This document shows positions 23,127-30,986 of a stretch of 30,986 nt of DNA, piece by piece. Both the position numbers and the translations under genes were made by a program. The notes below the pieces were generated by a model, which did no database searches, was not told the origin of the DNA, and worked only from the letters and a program-made list of their open reading frames with translations. The DNA is from DASPKW01 sp038244055 (GTDB lineage Bacteria; Planctomycetota; Phycisphaerae; Tepidisphaerales; Tepidisphaeraceae). Positions within the stretch are counted from its first letter, which is position 1, and every line of letters begins with the position of its first letter. The DNA is taken from the NCBI GenBank assembly GCA_038244055.1, contig JBBRTW010000021.1, positions 1-30,986 on the forward strand, read 5' to 3'.

Positions 23127-24854
23127 GTGTCCCTTCGCGACTCGCTGTTTCTCGCCCTCGCCGCCTGGCTGCTGCAAGCGCTGATCCCGCCGGTTGCATT
23201 CGCTCAAGCTGCCGCCGCTGATGCATCTCTCCCGCCTTTTACTGGTCTTTTCGATACCGGCTCAACTTCCGCATCGCCGCTGGCGGCCGAAATAGTTGAT
23301 GGGAAGAAAGGCTGGGCAGCGGTTCCTGAAGACAATGTCAGCCGCGCCTTCACGGGCGATGCGGTGATTCAGAACGACCGGGCAGCGCTGGTGCTTCGGC
23401 GCAATGCCGCGAGTGTTGAGCTTTACTCCCGTGCTTCCGGTTTCAAACAGCGCGCGGCGCTGCTTCCACTGGGAGCTGACGGCGAGGGCGTTCTCTCATC
23501 GCTCAAGATCATCGAGAATTCCCAGGCCGCCGTGATGCTTGAAGCCGCTTTCAAGTCCAAGTCCGGCGCGAGCGCCACGTTTCAATTCCGTCTGACCGCC
23601 GGCGAATCGCTCCTCGATGTGCGCGGGGCGGCCGGCGCGCAGCGGATTCGCGTTTGCGATCAGTCGCGTTATGTGGTCGTCCCGGATTTCTTCGCCGATG
23701 ACCTGGTGATTGATCCCGAAGTGATCGATAGCCCGCGCATCGGCCTACCCGCTGAAAACTTGCTCCTGGGCCTTGCCGACAATGGCGCGGCGATCATCGC
23801 CTGTATCTGGCCGTCCTCGCGCCAAAACGCGGACCTCCTGCTGACCGGCGCGGGTGCAGCCGGGGCCGGCCGCGCGATCGCCGGTTACGAGATCGATCTT
23901 CCCTCCGCCGGCCGACTGTGGATCGCGGTAATGGAAGGCCCGGGCATCTGGCATGCGCACCGCATGACCGATCAAAAGGCCGGCGCGGAACTAGCCCTCG
24001 ACTGGACTGCTCCCTCCCCGGCCCGATGGCGGGCCAGTTTCGCCGCCGCGGATGGAATGGCCCGCTCGTTCTATTTCGCCGATGCCGAAAAAACCCCGGC
24101 CGGCGAATCCTCCAAATCCGCCGGCCCATGCAGCTTCTCCATGAACCGCGCCCTCATCCGCCCCGGCGACCTCAAGTCCATTTCCCCATCCCGCCTGGTC
24201 GTGGTCTATCCGATGGAGCGCACGCGCACGACGCCACTGAACGTTTTCTGCCTCGTCGACATCATGCGGAGCGCGCTGGGCGTCGGCCCGTGCCAGTATG
24301 TGCTCGATGCGGAAAAGCTCGGTAACGGCGAAACCCTCACGCCTGAGCAGGTCACCCATTGGATCGAGAAGCAATTCGAGAAGAAGCCTTCCAAGCGCGA
24401 TGTGGATGCGATCGGCGAGCAACTCAGCCGGATGACTCTCCAGGTGAAACGCACCGATGCCCGGATTGGCCAGTACGCCGAGTTTGCTCGGGAAATTCGC
24501 AAAACATGTTCTGATCCCGCGAATTCCTCGGCAAATCCAGCCGCCGCCGCCCGCTTCATCGCCCTCGCCGATCTCATGGCCACTCCGCCAACCGCCGAGG
24601 CCCCCGCCGTCGAGAAGCCGGCCGCCGACATCGCCGCGATGGCCGATCGCGATGATGCCCAGGCGAAATGTCAGGCGTCGCTGGCCGCCATCCGTGCGGC
24701 CGGCGCTGCCCAGGATTACACTCTTGCCCGTCTGCGGATGGCCGCGCGGCGTCTGAAGCAGGAGGCGCGAACACTGGCCGGGGCGGATCCGAAGGCGGCC
24801 GGGCTGGCATCGCGGATTCAGCAGCAGGCCGAACGAATGCTCGTGCAGAAATAG
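23127..24854 (+). CDS. Large secreted protein of unknown family with PDFFADD and LGVGPC motifs
   Basis: The 575-residue product starts with GTG, with GGGAG eight bases upstream. A signal peptide (cleavage near AFAQA) precedes a beta-rich region with the block PEDNVSRAFTGDAVIQNDRAALVLRR. Conserved motifs include VVPDFFADDLV at about 184-194, GPGIWHAHRM, and LGVGPCQYVLD at about 382. A helical, probably coiled C-terminus runs from about 410 to 575. It is clearly paralogous to residues 220-776 of the next protein over its whole mature length. I do not know the family. The conserved acidic PDFFADD and invariant Trp/His motif suggest a ligand site, perhaps carbohydrate, but no enzyme class is claimed. 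Confidence 0.8.
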   Translation: MSLRDSLFLALAAWLLQALIPPVAFAQAAAADASLPPFTGLFDTGSTSASPLAAEIVDGKKGWAAVPEDNVSRAFTGDAVIQNDRAALVLRRNAASVELYSRASGFKQRAALLPLGADGEGVLSSLKIIENSQAAVMLEAAFKSKSGASATFQFRLTAGESLLDVRGAAGAQRIRVCDQSRYVVVPDFFADDLVIDPEVIDSPRIGLPAENLLLGLADNGAAIIACIWPSSRQNADLLLTGAGAAGAGRAIAGYEIDLPSAGRLWIAVMEGPGIWHAHRMTDQKAGAELALDWTAPSPARWRASFAAADGMARSFYFADAEKTPAGESSKSAGPCSFSMNRALIRPGDLKSISPSRLVVVYPMERTRTTPLNVFCLVDIMRSALGVGPCQYVLDAEKLGNGETLTPEQVTHWIEKQFEKKPSKRDVDAIGEQLSRMTLQVKRTDARIGQYAEFAREIRKTCSDPANSSANPAAAARFIALADLMATPPTAEAPAVEKPAADIAAMADRDDAQAKCQASLAAIRAAGAAQDYTLARLRMAARRLKQEARTLAGADPKAAGLASRIQQQAERMLVQK

Positions 24855-24889
24855 CGCATCGCGCTGGCCCATTACCAAGGAGCCGCAAT

Positions 24890-27220
24890 ATGTCTCTCCG
24901 ATCATGTCCACCCATCGCCCTGTTATCGCTCGTGGTCCTCTGCGGCAGCGCGGGCTCGTTAACGGCGCAGGCCGCCGATGACAAGGCTCCCACAAATCTG
25001 CTGGCCAATCCGACCTTCTCCCTTGGCCGGCAATTCTGGGATCTGGGCAAGGGCGGCAAGACGGCCGCGACACTGGATGTGAATGGCGATGATGCGCCCC
25101 CCGGCGGGCAGGCCGCGCTGATCAGTATCAGCGCCATCGATTCGTGGGGCGTGCAGTTCGGGCAGAACATCGAGGGTGGAAAGGCCGGCAAAACTTACAC
25201 CTTCGCGGTGCTGGCCCGCAGCGCCGGCGATCCGGTCAAGGTCAGCCTCCAGATCGAGCGTCGCGCCGATCCGTACGATCGCGCCGCCCGCTCGGAAGAT
25301 GTCACTCTCACCAAAGACAAGTGGACGGAAGTGCGCACAACATTCAAGGTCGCCAAACCATTCAAGGAAGGATGGTTCGCCTACCTGAGCTGCACGCAGG
25401 CGAACGCGAAATTCCGCGCCACCCTGTTCCGCCTCTACGAAGGGGAGTACGTTCCCTGGCAGGAGCAGAGCCGCCATGATGCGGCGCTGGCGGGCGTTTC
25501 GATCTTCGATACCACCACGCCCTCCAAGGAACCGCTAACCGGCGAGGCGCTGGCCAAGCGCGATGGCTGGAAGCAGTTGCCCGAGGATGCCACCGATCAC
25601 GCCTTCAAGGGCGACCTGGTCCTGATGAACAACCGCATTGCCCTGGTTCTGCGATCTGGTGGCGTCGGCGCTGAACTCTACTCCATCGAATCGCAGGGCA
25701 TCACCAAGCGCTCGACCCTGCGCCCCGCCTCGGCCGATGCGCTTGCCCTTTCCGGCGTGAAAATCATCGAGAACAATCCCGGCGGCGCTTCGGTGCAGGC
25801 CAGTTTCAAGGGCGTCGATGGCAAGACTCTCACCATGACCTACGAGCTCAAAATGGGGCAGGTTTTCGTGCAGGTCACCGGCGGCGAATCGGTGCATGCC
25901 GTGCGCGTGGAAGCGCCCTGCCGGTTCGCGGTCATGCCCGATTTCTTCGCCGATGACATCGTCGTCGATGCCCGCACGCTTCCCCTGGCCAAGGCCGAGT
26001 TGCCCAGCGACAGCTTCATCCTCAACCTGCTCGATGGCGGCGATGCGGTGGTGATGTCCGTCTGGAATAATCGCCGCGATGAGGTCGCCGTCGCGCTGTC
26101 GGGAAAAGAGGCTGGCCGCCGGATCGATGCCACCGACATCCCCTGCGGCGGCAAGGACAAGGCCTGGATCGCCGTGCTGAGCGCGCCCGGAATCTGGCAC
26201 GCGCGCGATATCGCGGCCGGCGATGCCGGCAAGATCGTTGCGCTCGACTGGAAACCGCCGATGCCCGCGATGTGGCGCGTCGACATGCAGCGCGAGGAAC
26301 ATTTCTCCGATAGCTGGGAAATGCTGCTCCAGCGCCCCTCCGGCGATTTCACCAAGCCGCGTCTGGTCGGCTCGGCCGAGACCCTCGGCGCGGATCGCAA
26401 GCGATGGACCACCGTGCTGGGCACATTCGCCTACCCCTGCTGGATCGCCAAGGATGGCCAGGCCATGATCCAGCCGCTCAAGTCCAAAGCCCATTTCGCC
26501 GGCCCGGCCGTAATCTATCCCCTGGGCCGCGCCTCCAACACGCCGCTCGATGCGTTCACGGTGGTCGATATCGTCCGCGCCACGCTGGGCGTCGGCCCTT
26601 GCGAATACATCCTCGATCTCGAAGGCCAGCAGAGCCAGTACAAGGGCCGCGCCACCTGCGCCAACCGCGACACGCTCAATCCCATCTACGAAAAGCGCCA
26701 GCAGAAGGAGCGCAAGGCCGAGGTCGAAACCTCGCTGGCCGAGGTCATCGTTTTCATCCGCCACATCCGCTCGCGGATCGAAATCTACAATACCTTCGGC
26801 CAGGACATCCTCTCCTACCTCGCCGAGCAGAAGCGCGCCCACCCGGAGCTGGCGCAACCGCTCGCCGAACTCGAAACGCTGGCCCACTCCATCGATGCGC
26901 GCATCGCCGCCCGCAGGGTGAAGATCAAGACGCCCGATGAGGCGGCCGCCATGATCGATGCGTTCAAGAAAGACGGCCTGGACGACACCAGCGCCGGCGC
27001 GTTCGAAAAATGCCGCAAGTTCACCGCCTCCATCGTCGAGATCGGCGACAACCAGGATGAACTGGCGGGCGAATGCCGCCTGGCGGTGAAGATCCTGCGC
27101 CAGCGCGCCGGGCTGGCGCTGGCGGCCGATCCGCGCCTTACCGATGTCGTCCGCGAAATCCGCGAGCGCAGCCAGAAGGTCCTCCGCAATCCGGCCGGAC
27201 ACGAGGGAGCGAGGCACTGA
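24890..27220 (+). CDS. Large secreted protein: carbohydrate-binding-like domain plus the PDFFADD family domain
   Basis: The 776-residue product has a signal peptide (cleavage after AQA near residue 28). Residues about 35-185 form a jelly-roll domain of the CBM4/9 type (NLLANPTFSLGRQFWDLG ... TYTFAVLARS ... WTEVRTTFKVA). The rest parallels the preceding protein: PEDATDHAFKGDLVLMNNRIALVLR, VMPDFFADDIVVD at about 348-360, APGIWHARDI, LGVGPCEYILDLEG at about 563. A long alpha-helical C-terminus (about 590-765) has a charged coiled-coil look. The ATG at 24890 is chosen for its AAGGAG box and signal peptide; the frame stays open upstream to 24668 within the previous gene. The next gene's ATG lies one base after this stop. 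Function is unknown; sugar binding by the N-terminal domain is an inference. Confidence 0.82.
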   Translation: MSLRSCPPIALLSLVVLCGSAGSLTAQAADDKAPTNLLANPTFSLGRQFWDLGKGGKTAATLDVNGDDAPPGGQAALISISAIDSWGVQFGQNIEGGKAGKTYTFAVLARSAGDPVKVSLQIERRADPYDRAARSEDVTLTKDKWTEVRTTFKVAKPFKEGWFAYLSCTQANAKFRATLFRLYEGEYVPWQEQSRHDAALAGVSIFDTTTPSKEPLTGEALAKRDGWKQLPEDATDHAFKGDLVLMNNRIALVLRSGGVGAELYSIESQGITKRSTLRPASADALALSGVKIIENNPGGASVQASFKGVDGKTLTMTYELKMGQVFVQVTGGESVHAVRVEAPCRFAVMPDFFADDIVVDARTLPLAKAELPSDSFILNLLDGGDAVVMSVWNNRRDEVAVALSGKEAGRRIDATDIPCGGKDKAWIAVLSAPGIWHARDIAAGDAGKIVALDWKPPMPAMWRVDMQREEHFSDSWEMLLQRPSGDFTKPRLVGSAETLGADRKRWTTVLGTFAYPCWIAKDGQAMIQPLKSKAHFAGPAVIYPLGRASNTPLDAFTVVDIVRATLGVGPCEYILDLEGQQSQYKGRATCANRDTLNPIYEKRQQKERKAEVETSLAEVIVFIRHIRSRIEIYNTFGQDILSYLAEQKRAHPELAQPLAELETLAHSIDARIAARRVKIKTPDEAAAMIDAFKKDGLDDTSAGAFEKCRKFTASIVEIGDNQDELAGECRLAVKILRQRAGLALAADPRLTDVVREIRERSQKVLRNPAGHEGARH

Positions 27221-27221
27221 G

Positions 27222-28148
27222 ATGTTAAAGAGTTCCATCCGCAGCGCCCAATCCGTCGCGCCGGCTCGATTGCTTCTCGACCGCTCCCGAATCATCGGCG
27301 CGATGTTCCCCGGTGCGCCGATCGCTTGCGCACTATTCATCGGAGTTCTCATCGTCGCCGGCTGCCGGAAGAAGGATGTCCCCCCCACACCGGCCGCCAT
27401 CCAGACCATCACCACCTCCACCGGCATCGAAATGGTCCGGATTCCCGGCGGCTCTTTCATCATGGGCAGCGACAGCGGCGATGATGATGAGAAGCCCGCC
27501 CACAGCGTCACCGTCTCCGGCTTCTACATGGACCGCTTCGAAGTCACGCAGAAATCATTCGAGCGACTCATGGGCACCAACCCTTCGAAATTCAAGGACC
27601 CCGCCAATCCCGTCGAGCGCATCAGTTGGTCGGCCGCGATCAAGTATTGCAACATGCGCTCGGCCAAGGAAAATTTCGCGCCCTGCTACAATCTCCAGAC
27701 GCTCGAATGCAATTTCGCGGCCGATGGCTACCGCCTCCCCACCGAGGCCGAATGGGAATACGCCTGCCGCGCCGGCTCGACCGCCGCCTATTCCTACGGC
27801 GACAATCCCGCCGATCTGCCCGCCGCCGCATGGCTCAAATCCAACGCCGAGCAGACCACCCATGCCGTCGGCCAGAAGCAGCCCAACCGCTGGGGCCTCC
27901 ACGACATGCACGGCAACGTCGCCGAGTGGTGCAACGACCGCTACGCCGAAAAACAGTACGCCCAAAGCAACGGCGATAACCCGCACGGCCCCGCCACCGG
28001 CGATGAGCGCATCCTTCGCGGCGGAAGCTGGCGCACCGGCCCGCAGCGCTGCCGATCCTCCGCCCGCGCCGCCGAAACCCCCGGCCTGGCCGATGTCTGC
28101 TTCGGCTACGAAGCCTACGGCTTCCGCTGCGTCCGATCGGCACGGTAA
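27222..28148 (+). CDS. Second SUMF1-domain lipoprotein
   Basis: The 308-residue product has a lipobox IVAGC (Cys48). An ATG at 27303 would give a more standard signal length (Cys21), but the ATG at 27222 has a GAGG box and follows the previous stop directly. The SUMF1 domain covers the rest: MVRIPGGSFIMGSDSG, PVERISWSAAIKYCNMRS, GYRLPTEAEWEYACRAG, NRWGLHDMHGNVAEWCNDRY, ILRGGSWRTGPQRCRSSAR, YGFRCVRS. It is a paralogue of 18405-19295 with the same indels. It too lacks the catalytic cysteine pair of true formylglycine-generating enzymes. The duplicate SUMF1/propeller sets suggest parallel subunits of one surface system. Confidence 0.9.
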   Translation: MLKSSIRSAQSVAPARLLLDRSRIIGAMFPGAPIACALFIGVLIVAGCRKKDVPPTPAAIQTITTSTGIEMVRIPGGSFIMGSDSGDDDEKPAHSVTVSGFYMDRFEVTQKSFERLMGTNPSKFKDPANPVERISWSAAIKYCNMRSAKENFAPCYNLQTLECNFAADGYRLPTEAEWEYACRAGSTAAYSYGDNPADLPAAAWLKSNAEQTTHAVGQKQPNRWGLHDMHGNVAEWCNDRYAEKQYAQSNGDNPHGPATGDERILRGGSWRTGPQRCRSSARAAETPGLADVCFGYEAYGFRCVRSAR

Positions 28149-28239
28149 CGCGGCGACGTCAGTCGTCCGATATTGAGTTACAGTCCAATGGCGGCTCGCG
28201 CGCCTTGCCAGTTCGCGGCCGCGACGGTTCAATCGGGAC

Positions 28240-29607
28240 ATGGGCAAGAGGATCGCCATCGGCGCGTTCGTGGGGTTGATCTCTTTCATCGGCATAATGC
28301 GGGCCGAGGACTCGCCGCAATGGCTGGGCGAGCGGCGGGATGGGGTCTACCGCGAGGCGGGCATCGTGCCAGCGATCCCGAAGGAGGGATTGAAACTCCG
28401 CTGGAAAACGCCGGTCGGCGCGGGCTATGCCGGGCCGGCGATTTCGGGGGGAAGGGTCTTCCTGATGGATCGGGTCATCAAGGAGGGCGCGACGACACCG
28501 GCCGGCCCGGGCAAGCGGCGCACGCTTCCCGGGGCCGAGCGCGTGCTTTGCCTGAATGAAAAGGATGGGCGGCCGCTCTGGACGATCGAGTATGACTGCC
28601 CGTACACCGTCGCCTACCCCGCCGGCCCGCGCTGCACGCCGGCGGTGGATGCGATCGCCGGACGCATCTACGCGCTGGGCACCGAGGGGGATCTCCACTG
28701 TCTCGATACCGCGACCGGCAAAATCATCTGGCATCGCAAGCTGGAAGGGCCGACGCCGATCTGGGGATTCGCCGGCCATCCGCTGATCGAGGGAGACAAA
28801 GTCATCGTCACCGGCTCGGGCAAGGACGGCGTCATCGTCGCCTTCGACAAATCCACCGGCCGGCCCGCGTGGCAGGCGCTCCCCGCCCCCGAGCCAGGCT
28901 ACTCACCGCCCATGATCCGCACCATCCACGGCCATAGCCAACTCATCGCCTGGCATCCCAAAGGACTGGCCTCGCTCGACCCGGCCACCGGCGCGGTGAA
29001 CTGGGAAGTCGAGCACGGACCCGTGCGCAACGCGGCCTGCATCCTTTCACCGATCCTCTTCGGTGAAGACCTTCTCGTGCTCAGTTCGGAATTCGAAGGC
29101 GCGGCCGGGTTCCGGGTCGATCCCTCCGGCAAAAGCGCCCGGCGCGAGTGGTTCGCCAAGCGCCAGGGCCGGGCGGCAGGCACGCTCTGCGCCCTGGTAT
29201 CGCCGCTGGCAATCGCCGATGGCCTGGTGGTGGGCATCAACATCGACGGCACGCTCCGCGCAATCAACCCGGCCGATGGGAAGATCGCCTGGGAGACCAC
29301 CACCCCCACCACCGGCGATGCCGGCCCCAAACAGTGGTACGCCGCCTTCATCACTCCCCACGAAATTGGCGGCATCGTGCGCGAGCACTACATCGCCACC
29401 GAGTCCGGCGACTGGATCATCGCCCACCTGACCGCCAAAGGCTGCGAAGAAGTCGCCCGCACTCACCTGCTCGATCCCACCAACACCGATGCCCGCCGCC
29501 CCGTCCTTTGGAGCCACCCCGCCTATGCGAACCAGTCGATCTATTGGCGCAATGACAAGGAGATCGGGTGCTGGTGGATTGGCGCGGAGAAGACGGGCGA
29601 AAAGTGA
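28240..29607 (+). CDS. Secreted PQQ-like beta-propeller protein
   Basis: The 455-residue product has a signal peptide (to about residue 22, IMRAE) and then PQQ-type blades. The first block is WLGERRDGVY. 'G(x)VxALDxxTGxxxW' turns follow: LCLNEKDGRPLWTIEY, HCLDTATGKIIWHRK, VAFDKSTGRPAWQAL, ASLDPATGAVNWEVE, RAINPADGKIAWETT. Such proteins are abundant in planctomycetes and mostly lack the PQQ-dehydrogenase active site; none is visible here. The 91-bp gap from the previous gene is the largest in the run, so it may be separately transcribed. Likely a periplasmic or surface scaffold. Confidence 0.88.
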   Translation: MGKRIAIGAFVGLISFIGIMRAEDSPQWLGERRDGVYREAGIVPAIPKEGLKLRWKTPVGAGYAGPAISGGRVFLMDRVIKEGATTPAGPGKRRTLPGAERVLCLNEKDGRPLWTIEYDCPYTVAYPAGPRCTPAVDAIAGRIYALGTEGDLHCLDTATGKIIWHRKLEGPTPIWGFAGHPLIEGDKVIVTGSGKDGVIVAFDKSTGRPAWQALPAPEPGYSPPMIRTIHGHSQLIAWHPKGLASLDPATGAVNWEVEHGPVRNAACILSPILFGEDLLVLSSEFEGAAGFRVDPSGKSARREWFAKRQGRAAGTLCALVSPLAIADGLVVGINIDGTLRAINPADGKIAWETTTPTTGDAGPKQWYAAFITPHEIGGIVREHYIATESGDWIIAHLTAKGCEEVARTHLLDPTNTDARRPVLWSHPAYANQSIYWRNDKEIGCWWIGAEKTGEK

Positions 29608-29658
29608 GTTGAACTCGCCAAGGCATGGCCGGCTCACGCGGGCGTCGGGAACATCATT

Positions 29659-29758
29659 CTGCTCTGCTGAAAACCTCTCCCGTAGCACGGGCATCCTGCC
29701 CGTGTCAGCGACTTTCGAAGAACATTGCCTCCAAATACTGAGGATTTCAGCAGAGCAG
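29659..29758. repeat. Nested inverted repeat with REP-like hairpin
   Basis: Outer arms 29659-29677 and 29740-29758 pair at 18 of 19 positions. Inside, 29686-29704 is a perfect hairpin: CACGGGCA, loop TCC, TGCCCGTG. The inner hairpin has the same design as that at 2033-2051. It lies between the PQQ-like gene stop and the convergent aminopeptidase stop, so it may double as a bidirectional terminator. Confidence 0.75.
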
Positions 29759-29819
29759 CTTCATTCGTAAGCCGCCGCCGGAATATCCTGTCGGTGTGGT
29801 CCTCGAAGATCAGGCGCGT

Positions 29820-30635
29820 TCACCACGCCCAGAAGTTATTCCACGCGGTCATCCAGTCAGCGCCCCGGCTCACCACCTTCAGAGGATCAACAATTTCCAC
29901 GCCGGCCCTCCCCTTAAACTGGTTCGCACTATCGACGGTGGACAGATCGATGGTGATGGTGGTCGGCTTGGCCGGGACATAGGGCCTGGGCCAGTTGCGG
30001 GAATTTGATAGGGCCTGGGCAACGCCCTCTTCGATCATCCGCCGCGCCCGCACCGGCGGGATATTCCGGGCCGAGTAGCGCGAGAGGCCCTTCTTCACCG
30101 CCACACCGGTCAGTTGATCTCCCAGCAATTCCCTTCCTTCGCGGCAAGTCGCCTCATCGCCGGTGATCGCCGCGACGGGCACGCCCCAATGCCCGCACAG
30201 CGCGCAGTTGATGCCGAACTCACCCACCAGATCATCGTTGAAGTAGAGATTCCGCCAGGTGGTGGTGGAGATGGTGTGACACAGCACGCCATCGGGCGTG
30301 CCGGCGCGGGCATGCATGCCGACCATCACCGCAACATCGCAGCCGCTCTCCAGAAGCTGGGTGTAGCGGCTCCAGGGATGGTGATTGACCCAGGTGCAAT
30401 CGGGATCGATCAACTCCGGCACGAAGGAATTGAAGTTCCAGTCTTTGCCCGCGCCGTGGCAATCGACCGCGACGATCTCGGTAGCGCCGGCCAACTTCGC
30501 CCCGCGAATCGCCGCGTTCACTTCCTCGGTGTAAAGCCGCCGGCATTCTTCATATTGAGGCGCGCCGCCATTGACCTGGTCCCAAACCACGATTCCGCTC
30601 ACGCCTTCCATATCCGCCATGATGAGAACGCGCAT
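29820..30635 (-). CDS. dppA: D-aminopeptidase of family M55 (DppA-like)
   Basis: DppA-type enzymes are cytoplasmic zinc aminopeptidases acting on short D-amino-acid peptides such as D-Ala-D-Ala, released in cell-wall turnover. The 271-residue product shows the metal and catalytic residues in order. Asp8 and Glu10 lie in MADMEGVSG, His60 in VAVDCHGAG. A His near 104 lies in VMVGMHARAG, and a Glu near 138 in the LVGEFGIN block. Length matches the family (about 270). It stands alone between a convergent nested repeat and a divergent secreted-protein gene. The ribosome-binding site is weak. The fold is confident; the exact substrate is not. Confidence 0.92.
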   Translation of the reverse strand: MRVLIMADMEGVSGIVVWDQVNGGAPQYEECRRLYTEEVNAAIRGAKLAGATEIVAVDCHGAGKDWNFNSFVPELIDPDCTWVNHHPWSRYTQLLESGCDVAVMVGMHARAGTPDGVLCHTISTTTWRNLYFNDDLVGEFGINCALCGHWGVPVAAITGDEATCREGRELLGDQLTGVAVKKGLSRYSARNIPPVRARRMIEEGVAQALSNSRNWPRPYVPAKPTTITIDLSTVDSANQFKGRAGVEIVDPLKVVSRGADWMTAWNNFWAW

Positions 30636-30732
30636 GGGCTCAGGATAATCCGGCCGGCGCGAAGGTGCAAAGCGATGGAAGACGGCTGGCCTTGAAAACT
30701 CTCACGATTGCGACGACAAATGAGCACCCATT

Positions 30733-30986
30733 ATGAAACCCACTCTTCTCGCACTCATCGCCGCCGTAACGACTGCTCTCTCAGGCCCGGTCTCCTTCGC
30801 GGCCGAACCCCAGAAAGCCGAGATGGCCGGCTACCTGCTGGTCTCCTCGGACAAAGTCCCCGATGCCTTCAACGCCGGGTTCTCGCTCTACGCCGCTGCG
30901 TGGCCATTGCTGCAGCAGTATCCGGGGCATCGTTTTCAGACGGGACTTTTCGGAACGTGGATGCACGCGCAATATGAAGGCAAGCC
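30733..30986 (+). CDS. N-terminal part of a secreted protein of unknown function (partial)
   Basis: The first 84 codons are visible before the window ends. A signal peptide (hydrophobic to about residue 22, cleavage near FAAEP) is followed by MAGYLLVSSDKVPDAFNAGF and YPGHRFQTGLFGTWMH, which is well structured and Trp/Tyr-rich. I do not recognise the family. It is divergent from the aminopeptidase gene, with 97 bp between starts, so the two may share a promoter region. Confidence 0.7.
   Translation, partial: MKPTLLALIAAVTTALSGPVSFAAEPQKAEMAGYLLVSSDKVPDAFNAGFSLYAAAWPLLQQYPGHRFQTGLFGTWMHAQYEGK

Noticed and set aside
25535..27511. A 658-codon minus-strand open frame across the CBM/PDFFADD gene
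   Set aside because: Long antisense frames are expected in GC-rich coding DNA. The plus strand has a signal peptide, ribosome-binding site and paralogue; the minus product is compositionally random.
18405..28148. SUMF1 proteins as true formylglycine-generating enzymes for the sulfatase at 8846
   Set aside because: The cysteine pair needed for that activity is not present at the RGG(S/N)W block. Both proteins are lipoproteins distant from the sulfatase remnant.
1..30986. tRNA, rRNA or riboswitch genes
   Set aside because: No T-arm-like GGTTCGAATCC pattern, rRNA-like conserved stretch or recognisable riboswitch core was seen by eye; a covariance-model scan would settle it.

Overview
The window reads as GC-rich chromosomal DNA from a planctomycete-like bacterium (Planctomycetota, possibly the Phycisphaerae side). 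The pointers are the family mix rather than a marker gene: ECF sigma factors paired with membrane anti-sigma factors, TRASH-type lipoproteins, several secreted beta-propellers (PD40/TolB-like and PQQ-like), SUMF1-domain lipoproteins, a sulfatase remnant, an MBOAT/SGNH acetylation pair, and a ParA ATPase fused to a glycogen-binding-type domain. No rRNA or tRNA gene, CRISPR array or prophage was seen. Taxonomy is inference.

Left part (1-9004). The window opens with the 3' end of a sugar-nucleotide epimerase-type gene. It continues with a small exported protein, clpX, and two separate ECF sigma/anti-sigma pairs. The first pair is divergent from two small lipoprotein genes, one carrying a four-cysteine metal-binding TRASH motif. 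The second pair has a very long low-complexity anti-sigma factor. A gene-free stretch and the 52-codon stub of a sulfatase follow.

Middle part (9063-17001). An unusual pair lies on the minus strand: a ParA/Soj ATPase with a C-terminal AMPK-beta-like glycogen-binding domain and, downstream of it, a MinD-like protein whose P-loop has decayed. A REP-associated tyrosine transposase (RAYT) sits between perfect 42-bp inverted repeats. Then come a UDP-sugar dehydratase/epimerase of the CapD/FlaA1 type, an orphan DUF433 protein and NAD+ synthetase. This stretch is peppered with degenerate 7-bp tandem repeats arranged as imperfect palindromes. They sit between genes, across the nadE stop codon and, most strikingly, in frame inside both the epimerase and nadE. 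The two large in-gene insertions have the same composite order and orientation, as expected of a mobile palindromic coding insert.

Right part (17295-29607). Nine tightly packed plus-strand genes, all predicted exported, lipid-anchored or membrane proteins, look like one operon: TolB-like propeller, SUMF1 lipoprotein, MBOAT acyltransferase, SGNH protein, second TolB-like propeller, two paralogous large secreted proteins of an unrecognised family (shared PDFFADD and LGVGPC motifs, the second with an added carbohydrate-binding-like domain), second SUMF1 lipoprotein, and a PQQ-like propeller. The duplicated propeller/SUMF1 sets and the acetylation pair suggest a cell-surface polysaccharide or surface-complex system. 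This is the best candidate for an undescribed multi-gene system here.

Right edge. A D-aminopeptidase of family M55 (DppA-like) lies on the minus strand, and a secreted protein of unknown function runs off the end. Start codons were moved inward from the longest reading frame wherever a ribosome-binding site, lipobox or family alignment favoured a later start.
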